64,000 bases of DNA from Paenibacillus silvestris (GTDB taxonomy: Bacteria; Bacillota; Bacilli; Paenibacillales; NBRC-103111). The first letter of the stretch is position 1. Every line of letters begins with the position of its first letter. The position numbers were made by a program, and so were the translations under genes. The stretch lies in assembly GCF_009882985.1 (NCBI RefSeq), contig NZ_WTUZ01000016.1, positions 247,474-311,473 on the forward strand, in the 5' to 3' direction. The notes below the pieces were generated by a model. That model was not told the DNA's origin and ran no database searches. It saw only the letters and a program-made list of their open reading frames with translations. Shown in pieces: positions 35,263 to 44,438 of this stretch.

Positions 35263-37014
35263 ATGAGAATCCACTCACTATTTCGATTTTCCTTTTATCG
35301 ACGCATCCAAATCTCATTTCTCTGCTTTATTTTACTGCCGACTGTTGTTGCTGCATTTCTCAATTATTCGATTACGCATCAAAATGTGAGGGAGAAAATT
35401 TTCCTCAGCAATCAGACTGTGCTTACCGTCATTGCCAAGGATATATCCAAAACGATTGATGATATGACGTATGCGTCGAACTTTTTTGTTCAGGATGAAA
35501 ATGTTAAAAAACAGCTGCGCAACTTTGTGGCTATGAAACGCATAGAAAGCTTCCATGATTTTGAGACCTATTTGCAAATCAAAGACTTTTTCAGTCTGGT
35601 TGATGTGAAAACGATGAATCCAGACATTCTCATGTATGTGTCCAATCAATCCGGATTTATCGTTCAATCCAGTGAGATTCAAGGGGCAGACCCTGAGCTG
35701 ACGAGGCAGCAGTACGAAGCCGTTAAATGGCGTGTGAATCTGTCAAAGCCCAATATTTTGCAATGGCTTGGAACTGTGCCCACGCAAGGGGAAAACGCGT
35801 TAACCAACAAGGCCTACTTGCTTGCAAGAGTAATCAAATTTCCAAGTGATACGCAGCAGCTGGGTACTTTGTTTATTTCCATACCTGAGCGTTATTTTAT
35901 GAAAGCGTTCGCGCAGCTAGGTACATCGAAGTTGGCATTGTTTGATACGGAAGGCAAAATGATTGCGGGCAATCCGGACGTCCCTTATGTCATGGATGCT
36001 CACGCTGGAAGCAGCATTAGAAATGAGAGTCTAATTCAATATTCAGGCTGGAAGCTCATTAGTGAAACGCCAGACGAGCAAGCTACTGGTGAAATTACGA
36101 AGACATTTTTCATTACGCTGCTGCTGATCATTCCTTTTTTTCTAATCTTTTTCGTCGTCTCGATGTATGTAGCGAAGCGGCTTCATCGGCCCATTCGGCA
36201 GCTTCAAGCTGGCGTGAAGCAATTTGGTAATGGCAATCGGCGGATTCGGTTTGATGAAGAGGGCAAGGATGAAATTTCGGATTTGGGCCGAACCTTGAAT
36301 ATTATGCTGGAACAAATCAACCAGCTTATTGTGGAAAACGAGCAGGAGCAAGAGCAGAAGCGTGAATTAGAGCTTCAAGCGCTATATTCACAGATTCGTC
36401 CTCATTTCCTGATGAATACCCTGAATTCAATCAAGTGCAATTTAGCGTTAGATAACGAAATGGTCCATAGTCAGAAGATTAATTCTTTGATGAGCTTATT
36501 AAGGGCTTATATGAAGTTCAATGAACCCTCTAGCCTTGGGAATGAATGCAAGCTGCTGTTTCATTACGTGGACATCATGCAGATGCGCAGTGATCTTGTC
36601 GTTCAGTTGGATATTGAGCTTCCTCCGGCGCTTGCCAACTTAGAATTCCCGAAGCTTCTGCTTCAACCCGTCGTGGAAAATGCTTTTGTACACGGCTTTA
36701 GGAAAGCTGTCGATCAACCTCGAATTGCCATTCGTGCTGAGCAAATTGAAAACCGCGTGGAAATTGCGATCTCCGATAATGGGGTGGGTGTGAGCCAGGA
36801 GAAAATTAATCAGCTCAATGCCGAGCTGCTAAACTCACATGATACGGAAGCTTGGCAATCGGATAAACGCGTGGGACTGTGGAATGTTTTTCAACGGTTG
36901 AAAATGACCTATGGCAGCTGCTCATCCATGACATGCACACAGAGTGAGCTCGGGGGCTTGACCGTTAGACTCGGATTTACAGAGAAATTGGATATAGGGG
37001 GATCTGCATGTTGA
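35263..37014 (+). CDS. YesM-type sensor histidine kinase (second system)
   Basis: This 583-residue membrane kinase has a first helix at about 12-32 (RIQISFLCFILLPTVVAAFL), an extracellular sensor of roughly 250 residues, and a second helix near 285-305. A HAMP segment follows (HRPIRQLQAGVKQFGNGNRR). The His_kinase acceptor is in IRPHFLMNTLNSI; the usual INPHFLYNT has an R for N here. The HATPase domain shows VVENAFVHGF and DNGVGV. AAAAGGAG lies 5 bp before the start. It overlaps its regulator by 7 bp. Position just after importer 2 suggests it controls that operon. Confidence 0.92.
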   Translation: MRIHSLFRFSFYRRIQISFLCFILLPTVVAAFLNYSITHQNVREKIFLSNQTVLTVIAKDISKTIDDMTYASNFFVQDENVKKQLRNFVAMKRIESFHDFETYLQIKDFFSLVDVKTMNPDILMYVSNQSGFIVQSSEIQGADPELTRQQYEAVKWRVNLSKPNILQWLGTVPTQGENALTNKAYLLARVIKFPSDTQQLGTLFISIPERYFMKAFAQLGTSKLALFDTEGKMIAGNPDVPYVMDAHAGSSIRNESLIQYSGWKLISETPDEQATGEITKTFFITLLLIIPFFLIFFVVSMYVAKRLHRPIRQLQAGVKQFGNGNRRIRFDEEGKDEISDLGRTLNIMLEQINQLIVENEQEQEQKRELELQALYSQIRPHFLMNTLNSIKCNLALDNEMVHSQKINSLMSLLRAYMKFNEPSSLGNECKLLFHYVDIMQMRSDLVVQLDIELPPALANLEFPKLLLQPVVENAFVHGFRKAVDQPRIAIRAEQIENRVEIAISDNGVGVSQEKINQLNAELLNSHDTEAWQSDKRVGLWNVFQRLKMTYGSCSSMTCTQSELGGLTVRLGFTEKLDIGGSAC

Positions 37015-38579
37015 ATGTCATGTTGGTAGATGATGATGTGCCGATGATCAAATATTTGACGAAACTGATTTCTTGGGAATCATTGGGGCTGCGGCTTGCT
37101 GCGACGGCACATTCGGGAGAAAGCGCCTTGCAGAAATTCCATGAAACACAGCTCGATTTGATCATAACGGATATTGGGATGCCACAAATGGATGGCTTGG
37201 AGCTGGTAGCTCAGTTAAAGGCGATCAAGCCTGAGCTTCAGGTTGTATTTTTGACCTGTCATGAAGAATTTCACTATGCCAGAAAAGCTGTGCAATTAGA
37301 TGCAGTCGACTATTTGATTAAGGATGAATTAACCTCCGAACAGCTTGATGTAAGTCTGCGCAAAGCCATTCAACTGTTAACTGAGGCTAAGAATCAAGTA
37401 GAGGACATTGTGTATAAACAAGATTTGATCAAAAATAAAGATTTACTCAAGATGACGTACTTTCAGCAGCTCCTTACAACATCATCGGCCACAGAGATGC
37501 TTAGTTATGGGAAGCGGTTAGGGATCAACTGGGGACATTCGCAGTTTCTTATGGCGGTTGGCTCCTTTCATAGGGCTTCGGTCTATAAACAGTATAGATT
37601 TGAAGATATGAATTTGCTGTTGTATGCGGCTGGGAACATAGCGAGTGAATTGTCCTTGCAATCGCAGCAGCAGGTCACGTTATTTTCAGATTCGGACGGT
37701 CAATTGATTTGTATATATAATTATCAGCAGAACCTGAGCGTGAATGCGACAACGCTGTTTAAGGATTATTTATTGTCTTTACGTGAACTGATTAAACAGT
37801 ACTTGAAGATGGATGTGTTCCTTCATTATGGGATTCCTTTCAAAGGCGTGGAGGGAATAAGCGCTAATTATAGGACGATGAAGATGTGGCAGAAGTCAGC
37901 TTTTTATGAAGATGATACGTTCGGGACGATCAAATTGTTGGAAGTTCCTTTGTGGAATGTCAGTCATTCTCTGGAGGAACAATGGGATCGGATCACAGAA
38001 GCCGTTAAAATCAAAGATGCCAATATCGATGGAATTACTAGATCCCTGTGTGCTTTAGAAGCTTTCGCTCGTGAAGAGCGGATTGAGTCGGGGATGTTCC
38101 TGGCGGCATGCTCGCATCGAATTCGTCTGATCGAATTGGAAGCTAAGCCTAAAAGCGAAGAAACGTTCCATAGCTGCTTGCTGAGGTGCAAGCGGTTAAA
38201 AGAGAGTCTTGAATTAATCAGCTGCAAAATAGAAGAGCTGCACACAGCATCCCTTCATATGGCGATAGATAAAAAGCCGAAGCTGCAGCAAATCGACCGG
38301 TACATAACGGATCATTTGGCTGAAAATATTTCGATGGTGGATATTGCCGATTATTTATTTCTGAATCCAAGCTATTTTTCCCGATATTTCAAGCAAGAAA
38401 CCGGTGTGAATTTCGTTGATTACTACCACCAATTCAAAATGAAAATTGCCTGCGGCTTGTTAAAAGAAAAGCAATACAATATTGAAATGATTGCGCTAAA
38501 GTTAGGCTATATGGAACGTACGTATTTTTCGAGGATTTTTAAAAAGTATGTAGGTGTCAGCCCTAAGCATTACAAATGA
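37008..38579 (+). CDS. YesN-type response regulator (second system)
   Basis: This 523-residue regulator has a receiver domain with the D8-D10 acidic pocket (VMLVDDD), phospho-acceptor D55 (LIITDIGMPQMDG) and K105 (YLIKDE), a long central region, and an AraC double HTH at the C-terminus (ISMVDIADYLFLNPSYF, then LGYMERTYFSRIFKK). It is translationally coupled to the kinase by a 7-bp overlap. It probably activates the importer 2 promoter near 31.8 kb, but no operator was identified. Confidence 0.92.
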   Translation: MLNVMLVDDDVPMIKYLTKLISWESLGLRLAATAHSGESALQKFHETQLDLIITDIGMPQMDGLELVAQLKAIKPELQVVFLTCHEEFHYARKAVQLDAVDYLIKDELTSEQLDVSLRKAIQLLTEAKNQVEDIVYKQDLIKNKDLLKMTYFQQLLTTSSATEMLSYGKRLGINWGHSQFLMAVGSFHRASVYKQYRFEDMNLLLYAAGNIASELSLQSQQQVTLFSDSDGQLICIYNYQQNLSVNATTLFKDYLLSLRELIKQYLKMDVFLHYGIPFKGVEGISANYRTMKMWQKSAFYEDDTFGTIKLLEVPLWNVSHSLEEQWDRITEAVKIKDANIDGITRSLCALEAFAREERIESGMFLAACSHRIRLIELEAKPKSEETFHSCLLRCKRLKESLELISCKIEELHTASLHMAIDKKPKLQQIDRYITDHLAENISMVDIADYLFLNPSYFSRYFKQETGVNFVDYYHQFKMKIACGLLKEKQYNIEMIALKLGYMERTYFSRIFKKYVGVSPKHYK

Positions 38580-38627
38580 GGCTGACGGCGGAGCTTCGAA
38601 ACTTGGTGAATTTCTTAGGAAAGTTAA

Positions 38628-38808
38628 GGGAACTCTAGGGCGCTATTTCAAGGGAAACAGACATTAGAGGAAATGGGAGGGAACTGTGATCCTCTATATC
38701 ATTGTCATTGACAGATAGAGGTCACGTTTCGCTGTAATAGAGCCCTGTAGTTCCTCACATGCGCTTGAACCACCACTTTTCGCCTAAATAGGGCCCTCTA
38801 GTTCTCTT
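38628..38808. repeat. Four-unit intergenic repeat cluster C1 (F-F-R-R)
   Basis: In the 480-bp gap between the response regulator and the AraC gene, two plus-strand units start with GGGAACT (38628-38649 and 38679-38700). Two inverted units end with AGTTC (about 38736-38755 and 38787-38806). The unit reads roughly GGAACTnTAGGGCnCTATTT. Unit 1 and the reverse complement of unit 4 agree at about 16 of 20 positions. The rest of the gap, about 38810-39025, shows no gene. Confidence 0.75.
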
Positions 38809-39025
38809 AAAGTAGGAAAAGTTTGTTAAGTGGAGTGTTGCTGGGCAGCTTCGTTATTTACCTCCGAGTGGAAGACACTGGATTTAAGCGCGTACACTGA
38901 TAGGCAGAAACAAAAAAGAAATAGACGTCCATACGTTCAGTGCATACATTCAGTGCGATCCATGCTTCGCTTTGCTCGCCGTAGTCTCGTGCTCAGCTTC
39001 CCTAACGCTGCGCGCGTCAGTACCA

Positions 39026-39056
39026 AGACGCTATCCTCTTCGGGTAGCGTCTCTTT
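39026..39056 (-). terminator. Terminator for the minus-strand AraC gene
   Basis: AGACGCTA (39026-39033) pairs with TAGCGTCT (39045-39052), with an inner CC/GG. The sequence lies just past the AraC stop on the minus strand. Confidence 0.65.
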
Positions 39057-39059
39057 GTA

Positions 39060-39914
39060 TTAACTCCGCGCGCGGTAGTGCCTGGGCGCTAGGCCCCCAT
39101 ATTTTTTAAACAAACGGGAGAAGTAGCTTTCGTCGGGATAACCCAGGGCGTCGGCGATTTCCTTAATTGGCAGGTCGGTGCTGAGCAGGAGCCGTTTCGT
39201 CTCCTCCATTTTCAAACGGTGAATGTAATCATGCAAGGGGTAGCCAGTATGCTGGCTGACCAATCGGCGCAGCGTAGATACGGCCATATGATGCCGATTG
39301 GCGAGCTGTTCCGCGTTAAGCGGGGAATACAAGCTCGTAGCGATATCTTGCAGCACATCTACTGCTTTGGAAGTTGTCGCTTGGCCCTGCGGGAGTTTGG
39401 ATTTGGCCATCCAATTGAACAGCATCGCCTCAAGCTGAAGAGCGGCCCCATCAATTTGCGTCGGAGATCCGCTCTCAAGAAGCAGGAACATGGCATCGAG
39501 CTGCGCGATCCAAGCTTCTTCAAACCCGACGTGCTTCACGATGTCGGTCTGCACAAGCCAACTTCCAAGCCATTCCTGAATGCGGCTGCCTTCAAAGCGC
39601 ACATAATATTCGTCCCAATGCCCGCCCTCCTTCGGGCCGAAGTCGATGACACTTCCGGGAAAAACAAAGAACAGGCACCCTTTCTCGACATGCTGCACAG
39701 GCCCTTGATTCACGCGGTAAAAGCCGCTTCCGCCAGCGATATACAGAAATGCCCAGCTTTCGAAGGTGGCCTGGCTGCGCTGCAGCGTTCGCCCCGGCAA
39801 GTGTCCCATTTCGTTTATCGTGAGAGAAGGGATGCTGAGCTTGGATGAATCGATTTTGAGATCTACGATGCGAATCGGCTGCGGACTGATCATAGAGTCC
39901 AAGAAGCGTGTCAT
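39060..39914 (-). CDS. AraC-family regulator with N-terminal cupin-like sensor
   Basis: This 284-residue regulator has an N-terminal beta-rich effector domain (YIAGGSGFYRVNQGPVQHVE, then FVFPGSVIDFG) and a C-terminal AraC double HTH (LNAEQLANRHHMAVSTLRRL, then LGYPDESYFSRLFKK). Two ATGs are possible at 39923 and 39914. AAAGGA touches the first but lies about 9 bp before the second, so 39914 is chosen. It is divergent from the DUF4091 gene across about 135 bp and is likely its regulator. The ligand is probably a sugar, by family habit. Confidence 0.88.
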   Translation of the reverse strand: MTRFLDSMISPQPIRIVDLKIDSSKLSIPSLTINEMGHLPGRTLQRSQATFESWAFLYIAGGSGFYRVNQGPVQHVEKGCLFFVFPGSVIDFGPKEGGHWDEYYVRFEGSRIQEWLGSWLVQTDIVKHVGFEEAWIAQLDAMFLLLESGSPTQIDGAALQLEAMLFNWMAKSKLPQGQATTSKAVDVLQDIATSLYSPLNAEQLANRHHMAVSTLRRLVSQHTGYPLHDYIHRLKMEETKRLLLSTDLPIKEIADALGYPDESYFSRLFKKYGGLAPRHYRARS

Positions 39915-40049
39915 GGGTGTCATTCCTTTCTGTCAGATAGCGAGGTAAACTGAAGCTGCATGACGAAAATTCCAAGCGGAAAGCCCACTGGTCATTAGTT
40001 ACAGGAGTCATGTGACGCTTATTCATAGTATAAGTGAAGGAGACCTATC

Positions 40050-41729
40050 ATGCCAACGTTACAAGCGCAATTCGAGTCACGTTGTCTTTCCTCTTTGGTG
40101 AAAGTTTTTGCTGATGAAGAGCTTCAAGCCGCTGCGTCACACGCCGCCTCTGCCTTGCAAGGCGAAATTTACTCCTTTCAAGTTGCCTATCGAAGCCAAG
40201 CCCAGTTACCTTTCTCTTTGGGTGTAACGTCAACTTTGCAAGACGGCATCCGTCTGCGCAGTGTACAGTTGGTGCCGGCTGAATTTCCCAACTACCCGAA
40301 CCACGATGAGGGTGTGCTGCGCGATACCCCGGGGCTGTACCCGGATCTGCTCGTGCCTGTGCCAGATTCGGGGACATTAACGGCGATTCCCAAACAGTGG
40401 CGCTCTATTTGGGTCACGATGGAGGTAGGCCGCGACGCGCAGCCTGGTTCGCACGCAGCAACTATCACCTTCGTCGACACGGCAGGGGAGACGCTGGCTA
40501 GCGAAACGTTTACGCTTACCGTGCTGCCTGCCGCACTACCGGAACAAAAGCTGCTCCATACGGAATGGTTCCACTCAGACAGCCTGGCCGTCTATTACGG
40601 CGCAGAGGTGTTCAGCGAGCGATATTGGGAAATCGTAGAATCGTATGTGCAAACGGCAACAGCTTATGGCTGCAATATGCTGCTGACACCGATTTTTACA
40701 CCTCCGCTCGATACGGAGGTCGGCGGGGAACGTCCAACGGTTCAATTGGTGGAAGTCTGGAAGAACGGCGAATCCTACACGTTCGGTTTCGAACGGCTGA
40801 AGCGCTGGGTTGAGATGGGGAACCGCAACGGCGTGAAGGTGTTCGAGCTCTCGCACTTGTTCACGCAGTGGGGTGCGAAGCATGCACCGAAAATTATGGC
40901 TACTATCGATGGCTGGACGCAGCGCATATTCGGCTGGGAGACGGATGCGGCAGGCGAAGTGTATCTGGGGTTTCTGGCACAATTTTTACCGGAACTGGTC
41001 GGCTTCCTGAAGCAAAATGACTTGCTCAACCGCACCTATTATCATATTTCGGATGAGCCTGTGGTCGAGCATTTGACGTCCTACAGCAGTGCCAGTCGTT
41101 GGGTGCGGCAGTTTATGGAGAATGTCCCGTCACTGGACGCACTCTCCAACATATCGTTCTATGAGCAGGGGCTTGTTCAGACACCGGTTGTTGCGAACAA
41201 CCATATCGAACCATTTCTGGAGCGTGGAGTGGAGCCCTTATGGACCTATTATTGCTGCGCCCAATACGAAGCTGTCTCTAACCGCTTTCTCTGCATGCCA
41301 TCTGCGCGCAACCGCATCTTAGGCTTGCAACTCTATAAATATAACATCGCAGGTTTCTTGCACTGGGGCTATAACTTCTGGTTCTCGCAATATGCGAAAA
41401 TCCCGATTGATCCGTATCGGAATACAGATGCGCATTATGCATTCCCTGCCGGGGACCCGTTTGTCGTGTACCCGAGTCAAGAGGGAACGCCGCTCGTTTC
41501 CTTGCGGTTGGAAGTGTTCCGCGAAGCGCTGCAAGACTTGCGGGCTTTGGAACTGCTCGGCACTCTCATTGGCCGGGAACAGACGATTGCGTTGATGGAG
41601 GAAGACGCTGCCGAACCGATTACGTTTGCGTCCTACCCAAGGGACGAGGCGTGGCTGCTCGCTTGCCGGGAACGCATCAATGCGGCGATCGGGCAAGCCG
41701 TAGCGAGTGGCGTGAGGGCAGAACACTAG
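40050..41729 (+). CDS. DUF4091 glycoside-hydrolase-like protein
   Basis: This 559-residue protein has no signal peptide, so it is probably cytoplasmic. It has an N-terminal beta-sandwich (about 1-165), then a TIM-barrel-like region with HTEWFHSDSLAVYYG, TYYHISDEPVVEHL and FLHWGYNFWFSQYAK, the hallmark pieces of DUF4091 proteins. The acidic DEP motif resembles a catalytic strand end in retaining hydrolases. Members sit in carbohydrate loci and are presumed glycosidases acting on imported oligosaccharides; the reaction is not established. AAGGAGA lies 8 bp before the start. It is a single-gene unit ended by a strong terminator and is divergent from an AraC regulator. Confidence 0.82.
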   Translation: MPTLQAQFESRCLSSLVKVFADEELQAAASHAASALQGEIYSFQVAYRSQAQLPFSLGVTSTLQDGIRLRSVQLVPAEFPNYPNHDEGVLRDTPGLYPDLLVPVPDSGTLTAIPKQWRSIWVTMEVGRDAQPGSHAATITFVDTAGETLASETFTLTVLPAALPEQKLLHTEWFHSDSLAVYYGAEVFSERYWEIVESYVQTATAYGCNMLLTPIFTPPLDTEVGGERPTVQLVEVWKNGESYTFGFERLKRWVEMGNRNGVKVFELSHLFTQWGAKHAPKIMATIDGWTQRIFGWETDAAGEVYLGFLAQFLPELVGFLKQNDLLNRTYYHISDEPVVEHLTSYSSASRWVRQFMENVPSLDALSNISFYEQGLVQTPVVANNHIEPFLERGVEPLWTYYCCAQYEAVSNRFLCMPSARNRILGLQLYKYNIAGFLHWGYNFWFSQYAKIPIDPYRNTDAHYAFPAGDPFVVYPSQEGTPLVSLRLEVFREALQDLRALELLGTLIGREQTIALMEEDAAEPITFASYPRDEAWLLACRERINAAIGQAVASGVRAEH

Positions 41730-41810
41730 AAACTGTCTGCATAAGCTGTAGAACCTGCACCGATGGCGCGGGCTTCTGCATCGGATTGGTAGACCACGAA
41801 AGTAGCATTA

Positions 41811-41857
41811 AACCCCAAAGAACTAAGCGGGTATACGCTTAATTCTTTGGGGTTTTT
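41811..41857 (+). terminator. Terminator after DUF4091 gene
   Basis: AACCCCAAAGAACTAAGCG and its near-perfect complement CGCTTAATTCTTTGGGGTT form a long stem (41811 to about 41854), followed by TTTT. Confidence 0.9.
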
Positions 41858-41909
41858 GAGTATTCTCGATAGTCAACAAGGTTTCCCACGTATCGCAAAT
41901 AAAATGGCA

Positions 41910-41934
41910 TTAAAAAGCTAAAACATGCATATTA
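41910..41934 (+). promoter_or_regulatory. Candidate DeoR operator copy 1
   Basis: TTAAAAAGCTAAAA followed by a GCATA block recurs at 44393-44417 with about 21 of 25 identities. This copy lies just upstream of the promoter for the MFS/deoR unit; the other lies just after deoR and before the isomerase gene. This fits an operator for the DeoR protein encoded between them. Confidence 0.55.
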
Positions 41935-41957
41935 TTATTATAAAAACGCAAAAAGAA

Positions 41958-41986
41958 TTGAAAAGACAAGAAAATATCTGTATACT
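41958..41986 (+). promoter_or_regulatory. Sigma-A-type promoter of MFS/deoR unit
   Basis: TTGAAA (41958-41963) and TATACT (41981-41986) are separated by 17 bp, a near-consensus vegetative promoter. It reads toward the small ORF at 42045 and the MFS gene. Confidence 0.65.
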
Positions 41987-42044
41987 TAAGCAATAACGCA
42001 CGCAAAAGTGCTGAATTAAACTTTCAATGGAGGGTGAAGTACGC

Positions 42045-42092
42045 ATGAAATTTCATTTTTTCGGAACGGAGGGGGCCGAAACTGCTGCATGA
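42045..42092 (+). pseudogene. 15-codon ORF, possible remnant of an MBL-fold hydrolase N-terminus
   Basis: An ATG with a good ribosome site (GGAGGGTGAAG) starts MKFHFFGTEGAETAA and stops. The first residues resemble the opening of PhnP-like metallo-beta-lactamase-fold hydrolases (MKFHFLGT-type). The following bases keep no clear homology in any frame. It may be a decayed gene start or a translated leader peptide for the MFS gene 83 bp downstream. The rest of this 445-bp gap contains the terminator, operator and promoter listed. Confidence 0.4.
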
Positions 42093-42174
42093 AGATTGGG
42101 AATGCTTTGCAAGCCTTGCGGCACGCATCTTGTTTATGTCAAATTAATAGTCTTAGTTAACTAAAGGAGTATTT

Positions 42175-43467
42175 ATGAACCTTTCATCATCTGAGGATCG
42201 GTCTGGCATAAGTCAGCGGCCGATCACGATTATCGCCATCGTTACGGCATTCTGTTTACTCGGAGATTCCATGCTGTATATCGTTTTACCTATTTATTGG
42301 AAAGAAGCCGGCCTGAACGCTTTATGGGAGGTGGGCTTTCTCCTTTCCATCAACCGCTTCATCCGCTTACCGATGACTCCGCTGATTGGCATGCTTTATA
42401 AGAGAATGTCTCTGCGAACAGGCTTGGTTTTTGCCATTCTGCTGGCGGTCGTAACGACCATCGGCTATGGCGTCTGCAAGGGGTTCATACTATGGACCAT
42501 TCTCCGCTGCATCTGGGGAATCTCCTGGTCTTTCTTGCGCATGGGTGGGTTTTTGAGCATTATCCGTTATTCGGATGATTCGAATCGGGGCCGTCTCATG
42601 GGACGCTACAACGGAATATCCCGGCTGGGCAGCTTGGTCGGTATGTTGCTCGGAGGCATACTCGTTCCACTTGTCGGCATGGACTCCGTTTCCGTGGCAT
42701 TCGGTTTAGTTATGCTTGCCGGACTTCCTTATGTTGCAATCTACATTAAAGGCAATAGATCGGATGAAGCGGACTCTTCTGTGTTAGATAAGGAACGGTG
42801 GGACAAACCAAAAGCGATCTGGACAAGAGCTGTCATCAGCATCATTACAACCGGCCTCATCGTATATCTGATCCAAACCATCCTGAGCGCCACGTTAAGT
42901 CTGGTAATCGAAACCAATTACTCGTCTCAGTTGTTGCTAATCGGGTTCGTCGTTACGAGCACGATGCTGTCTGGTGTGCTGCAAGCGGCAAGATGGGGCT
43001 GGGAACCGTTTCTCGCCATTTGGATCGGCCTCCGCTCAGACGGTCCGAGAGGGAGGCTGCCTCTGTTCGGGCTGGCACTACTCGGCGCTGCTGTCGGTTA
43101 TGCCTTGGTGCCGTGGCAGCTTCCTATTTATTGGTGGTGCATAGTGATCCTATTTATCATGGTGACCAGTACGGTACTTTCCACCTTAATGGATGCTTTG
43201 GCTTCGGATGTGGCCCGCCAGTCATCCGCTATCGCGGTAATGACCGCGTACTCGGTGGCAACCGATTTGGGTTCCGCTCTTGGTCCGTTGCTTATTTACT
43301 TGCTAATCGGCCTTCCAGATGGCTTGAAGTACATTTATTTAGGAAGCGCACTTCTTCTCCTGTTAATCGCTGTGTGGCACCGTCCCGGATCCAAACCAGG
43401 GAACACCGCTTTGAGGAACGAAAAGAAACATGTTAAACAGGAAAAAGGGGAGGTCGAGGGGGCGTAG
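42175..43467 (+). CDS. MFS transporter
   Basis: This 430-residue membrane protein has about 12 predicted helices (first ITIIAIVTAFCLLGDSMLY). An MFS-type loop lies near PMTPLIGMLYKRMSLRTG, and a charged central loop around residue 205. The start follows AAAGGAG. It is upstream of a deoR gene on the same strand and shares its candidate operator, so it probably moves the sugar or sugar acid handled by that cluster. Substrate is unknown. Confidence 0.85.
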   Translation: MNLSSSEDRSGISQRPITIIAIVTAFCLLGDSMLYIVLPIYWKEAGLNALWEVGFLLSINRFIRLPMTPLIGMLYKRMSLRTGLVFAILLAVVTTIGYGVCKGFILWTILRCIWGISWSFLRMGGFLSIIRYSDDSNRGRLMGRYNGISRLGSLVGMLLGGILVPLVGMDSVSVAFGLVMLAGLPYVAIYIKGNRSDEADSSVLDKERWDKPKAIWTRAVISIITTGLIVYLIQTILSATLSLVIETNYSSQLLLIGFVVTSTMLSGVLQAARWGWEPFLAIWIGLRSDGPRGRLPLFGLALLGAAVGYALVPWQLPIYWWCIVILFIMVTSTVLSTLMDALASDVARQSSAIAVMTAYSVATDLGSALGPLLIYLLIGLPDGLKYIYLGSALLLLLIAVWHRPGSKPGNTALRNEKKHVKQEKGEVEGA

Positions 43468-43596
43468 GCAATCATTCCCGAATGTCGTTTATTGATGTGC
43501 TTTCCACATAGATTTCAACATTTACTCGACGAGGTATTTTTGGTACCCTTAAAGCAGATCTTACGAATAAACGCAAAAACACGGAGGAATGATGAA

Positions 43597-44373
43597 ATGC
43601 TTGCACCCGAGAGGCATCGCTTAATATTATTGGAACTGGAATCCAAAGGACAAGTCACCGTTGTGGAATTGAAATCATTGCTGCAAGTTTCTCTTGATAC
43701 GGTGCGCAGGGATCTTGAACAGTTGGAGCAAGAGGATAAAATTAGGCGTGTACATGGTGGAGCTGTTTCCAAAAGAGAGGACGCAGTGACGAATCAGGCG
43801 TTCTTTAAGCGTACAATTTCGCAGAACGGCAGGAAGCAAGAACTGGCTATGTATGCAGTCGAGCTGGTGAAGGAATATCAAGCTATTTCTCTCAATGCCG
43901 GTACGACGAATATCGAGGTTGCCAAACGGCTTGCCGCACGCTTCGACAAACTTACGGTGATAACAAATTCTCTACGGATAGCGGAGATTTTCGCTCAGAA
44001 AAAGGGCTTCACAGTTATTATTCCTGGGGGTTATCTGGATCATGAGGAATTTTCCTTGTATGGGCGCTCAATGGTAGAGGAAATAATGAATTTCAATATC
44101 GACCTTGCCTTCATTAGTATCAATGCGATTTCCCTTAAGAAAGGGTTGACTGATTTTCGCCAAGGTGAGGCTGAGGTCATCAATGCGATGCTAAAGAGTG
44201 CCACGCGGAAAGTTGTTGTAGCGGATTCCAGCAAATTTGAAACGGTCTCCTACCTGAACATTTGCGGTTTGGATCAGATTGATTTGATCGTAACAGATTC
44301 TTTGATGGATAAGGACTTGTTTGACAACTATAAAAAACATAATATCTCGATCATCAACGCAAGTTTATCCTGA
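43597..44373 (+). CDS. DeoR-family transcriptional regulator
   Basis: The ATG at 43597 is chosen, not the frame start at 43492: CGGAGGA lies just before it and the protein then begins with the normal DeoR opening MLAPERHRLILLELESKG. The 258-residue protein has an N-terminal winged HTH (VTVVELKSLLQVSLDTVRRD, then IRRVHGGA) and a sugar-phosphate-sensing domain (ISLNAGTTNIEVAKRL, then VVVADSSKFE). Such proteins usually repress sugar catabolic operons until a phosphorylated intermediate binds. Matching AT-rich repeats at 41910 and 44393 flank the MFS-deoR unit and are likely operators. Confidence 0.9.
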   Translation: MLAPERHRLILLELESKGQVTVVELKSLLQVSLDTVRRDLEQLEQEDKIRRVHGGAVSKREDAVTNQAFFKRTISQNGRKQELAMYAVELVKEYQAISLNAGTTNIEVAKRLAARFDKLTVITNSLRIAEIFAQKKGFTVIIPGGYLDHEEFSLYGRSMVEEIMNFNIDLAFISINAISLKKGLTDFRQGEAEVINAMLKSATRKVVVADSSKFETVSYLNICGLDQIDLIVTDSLMDKDLFDNYKKHNISIINASLS

Positions 44374-44392
44374 CTTGTGTTTTTTTTATGCT

Positions 44393-44417
44393 TTAAAAAG
44401 CTAAAAAAAGCATAATA
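44393..44417 (+). promoter_or_regulatory. Candidate DeoR operator copy 2
   Basis: TTAAAAAGCTAAAA plus AAGCATAATA matches the copy at 41910-41934. It lies between deoR and the sugar isomerase gene, fitting joint control of both units. Confidence 0.55.
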
Positions 44418-44438
44418 AAGCAAAAATGTGCGGATGTA

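Noticed and set aside
39219..39848. Plus-strand ORF of 209 codons opposite the AraC gene
   Set aside because: It is antisense to an AraC regulator with both HTH motifs and has no convincing protein features.
42798..43436. Plus-strand ORF of 212 codons inside the second MFS gene
   Set aside because: It is a shifted frame within a well-supported membrane protein, rich in His, Arg and Cys with no recognisable domain.
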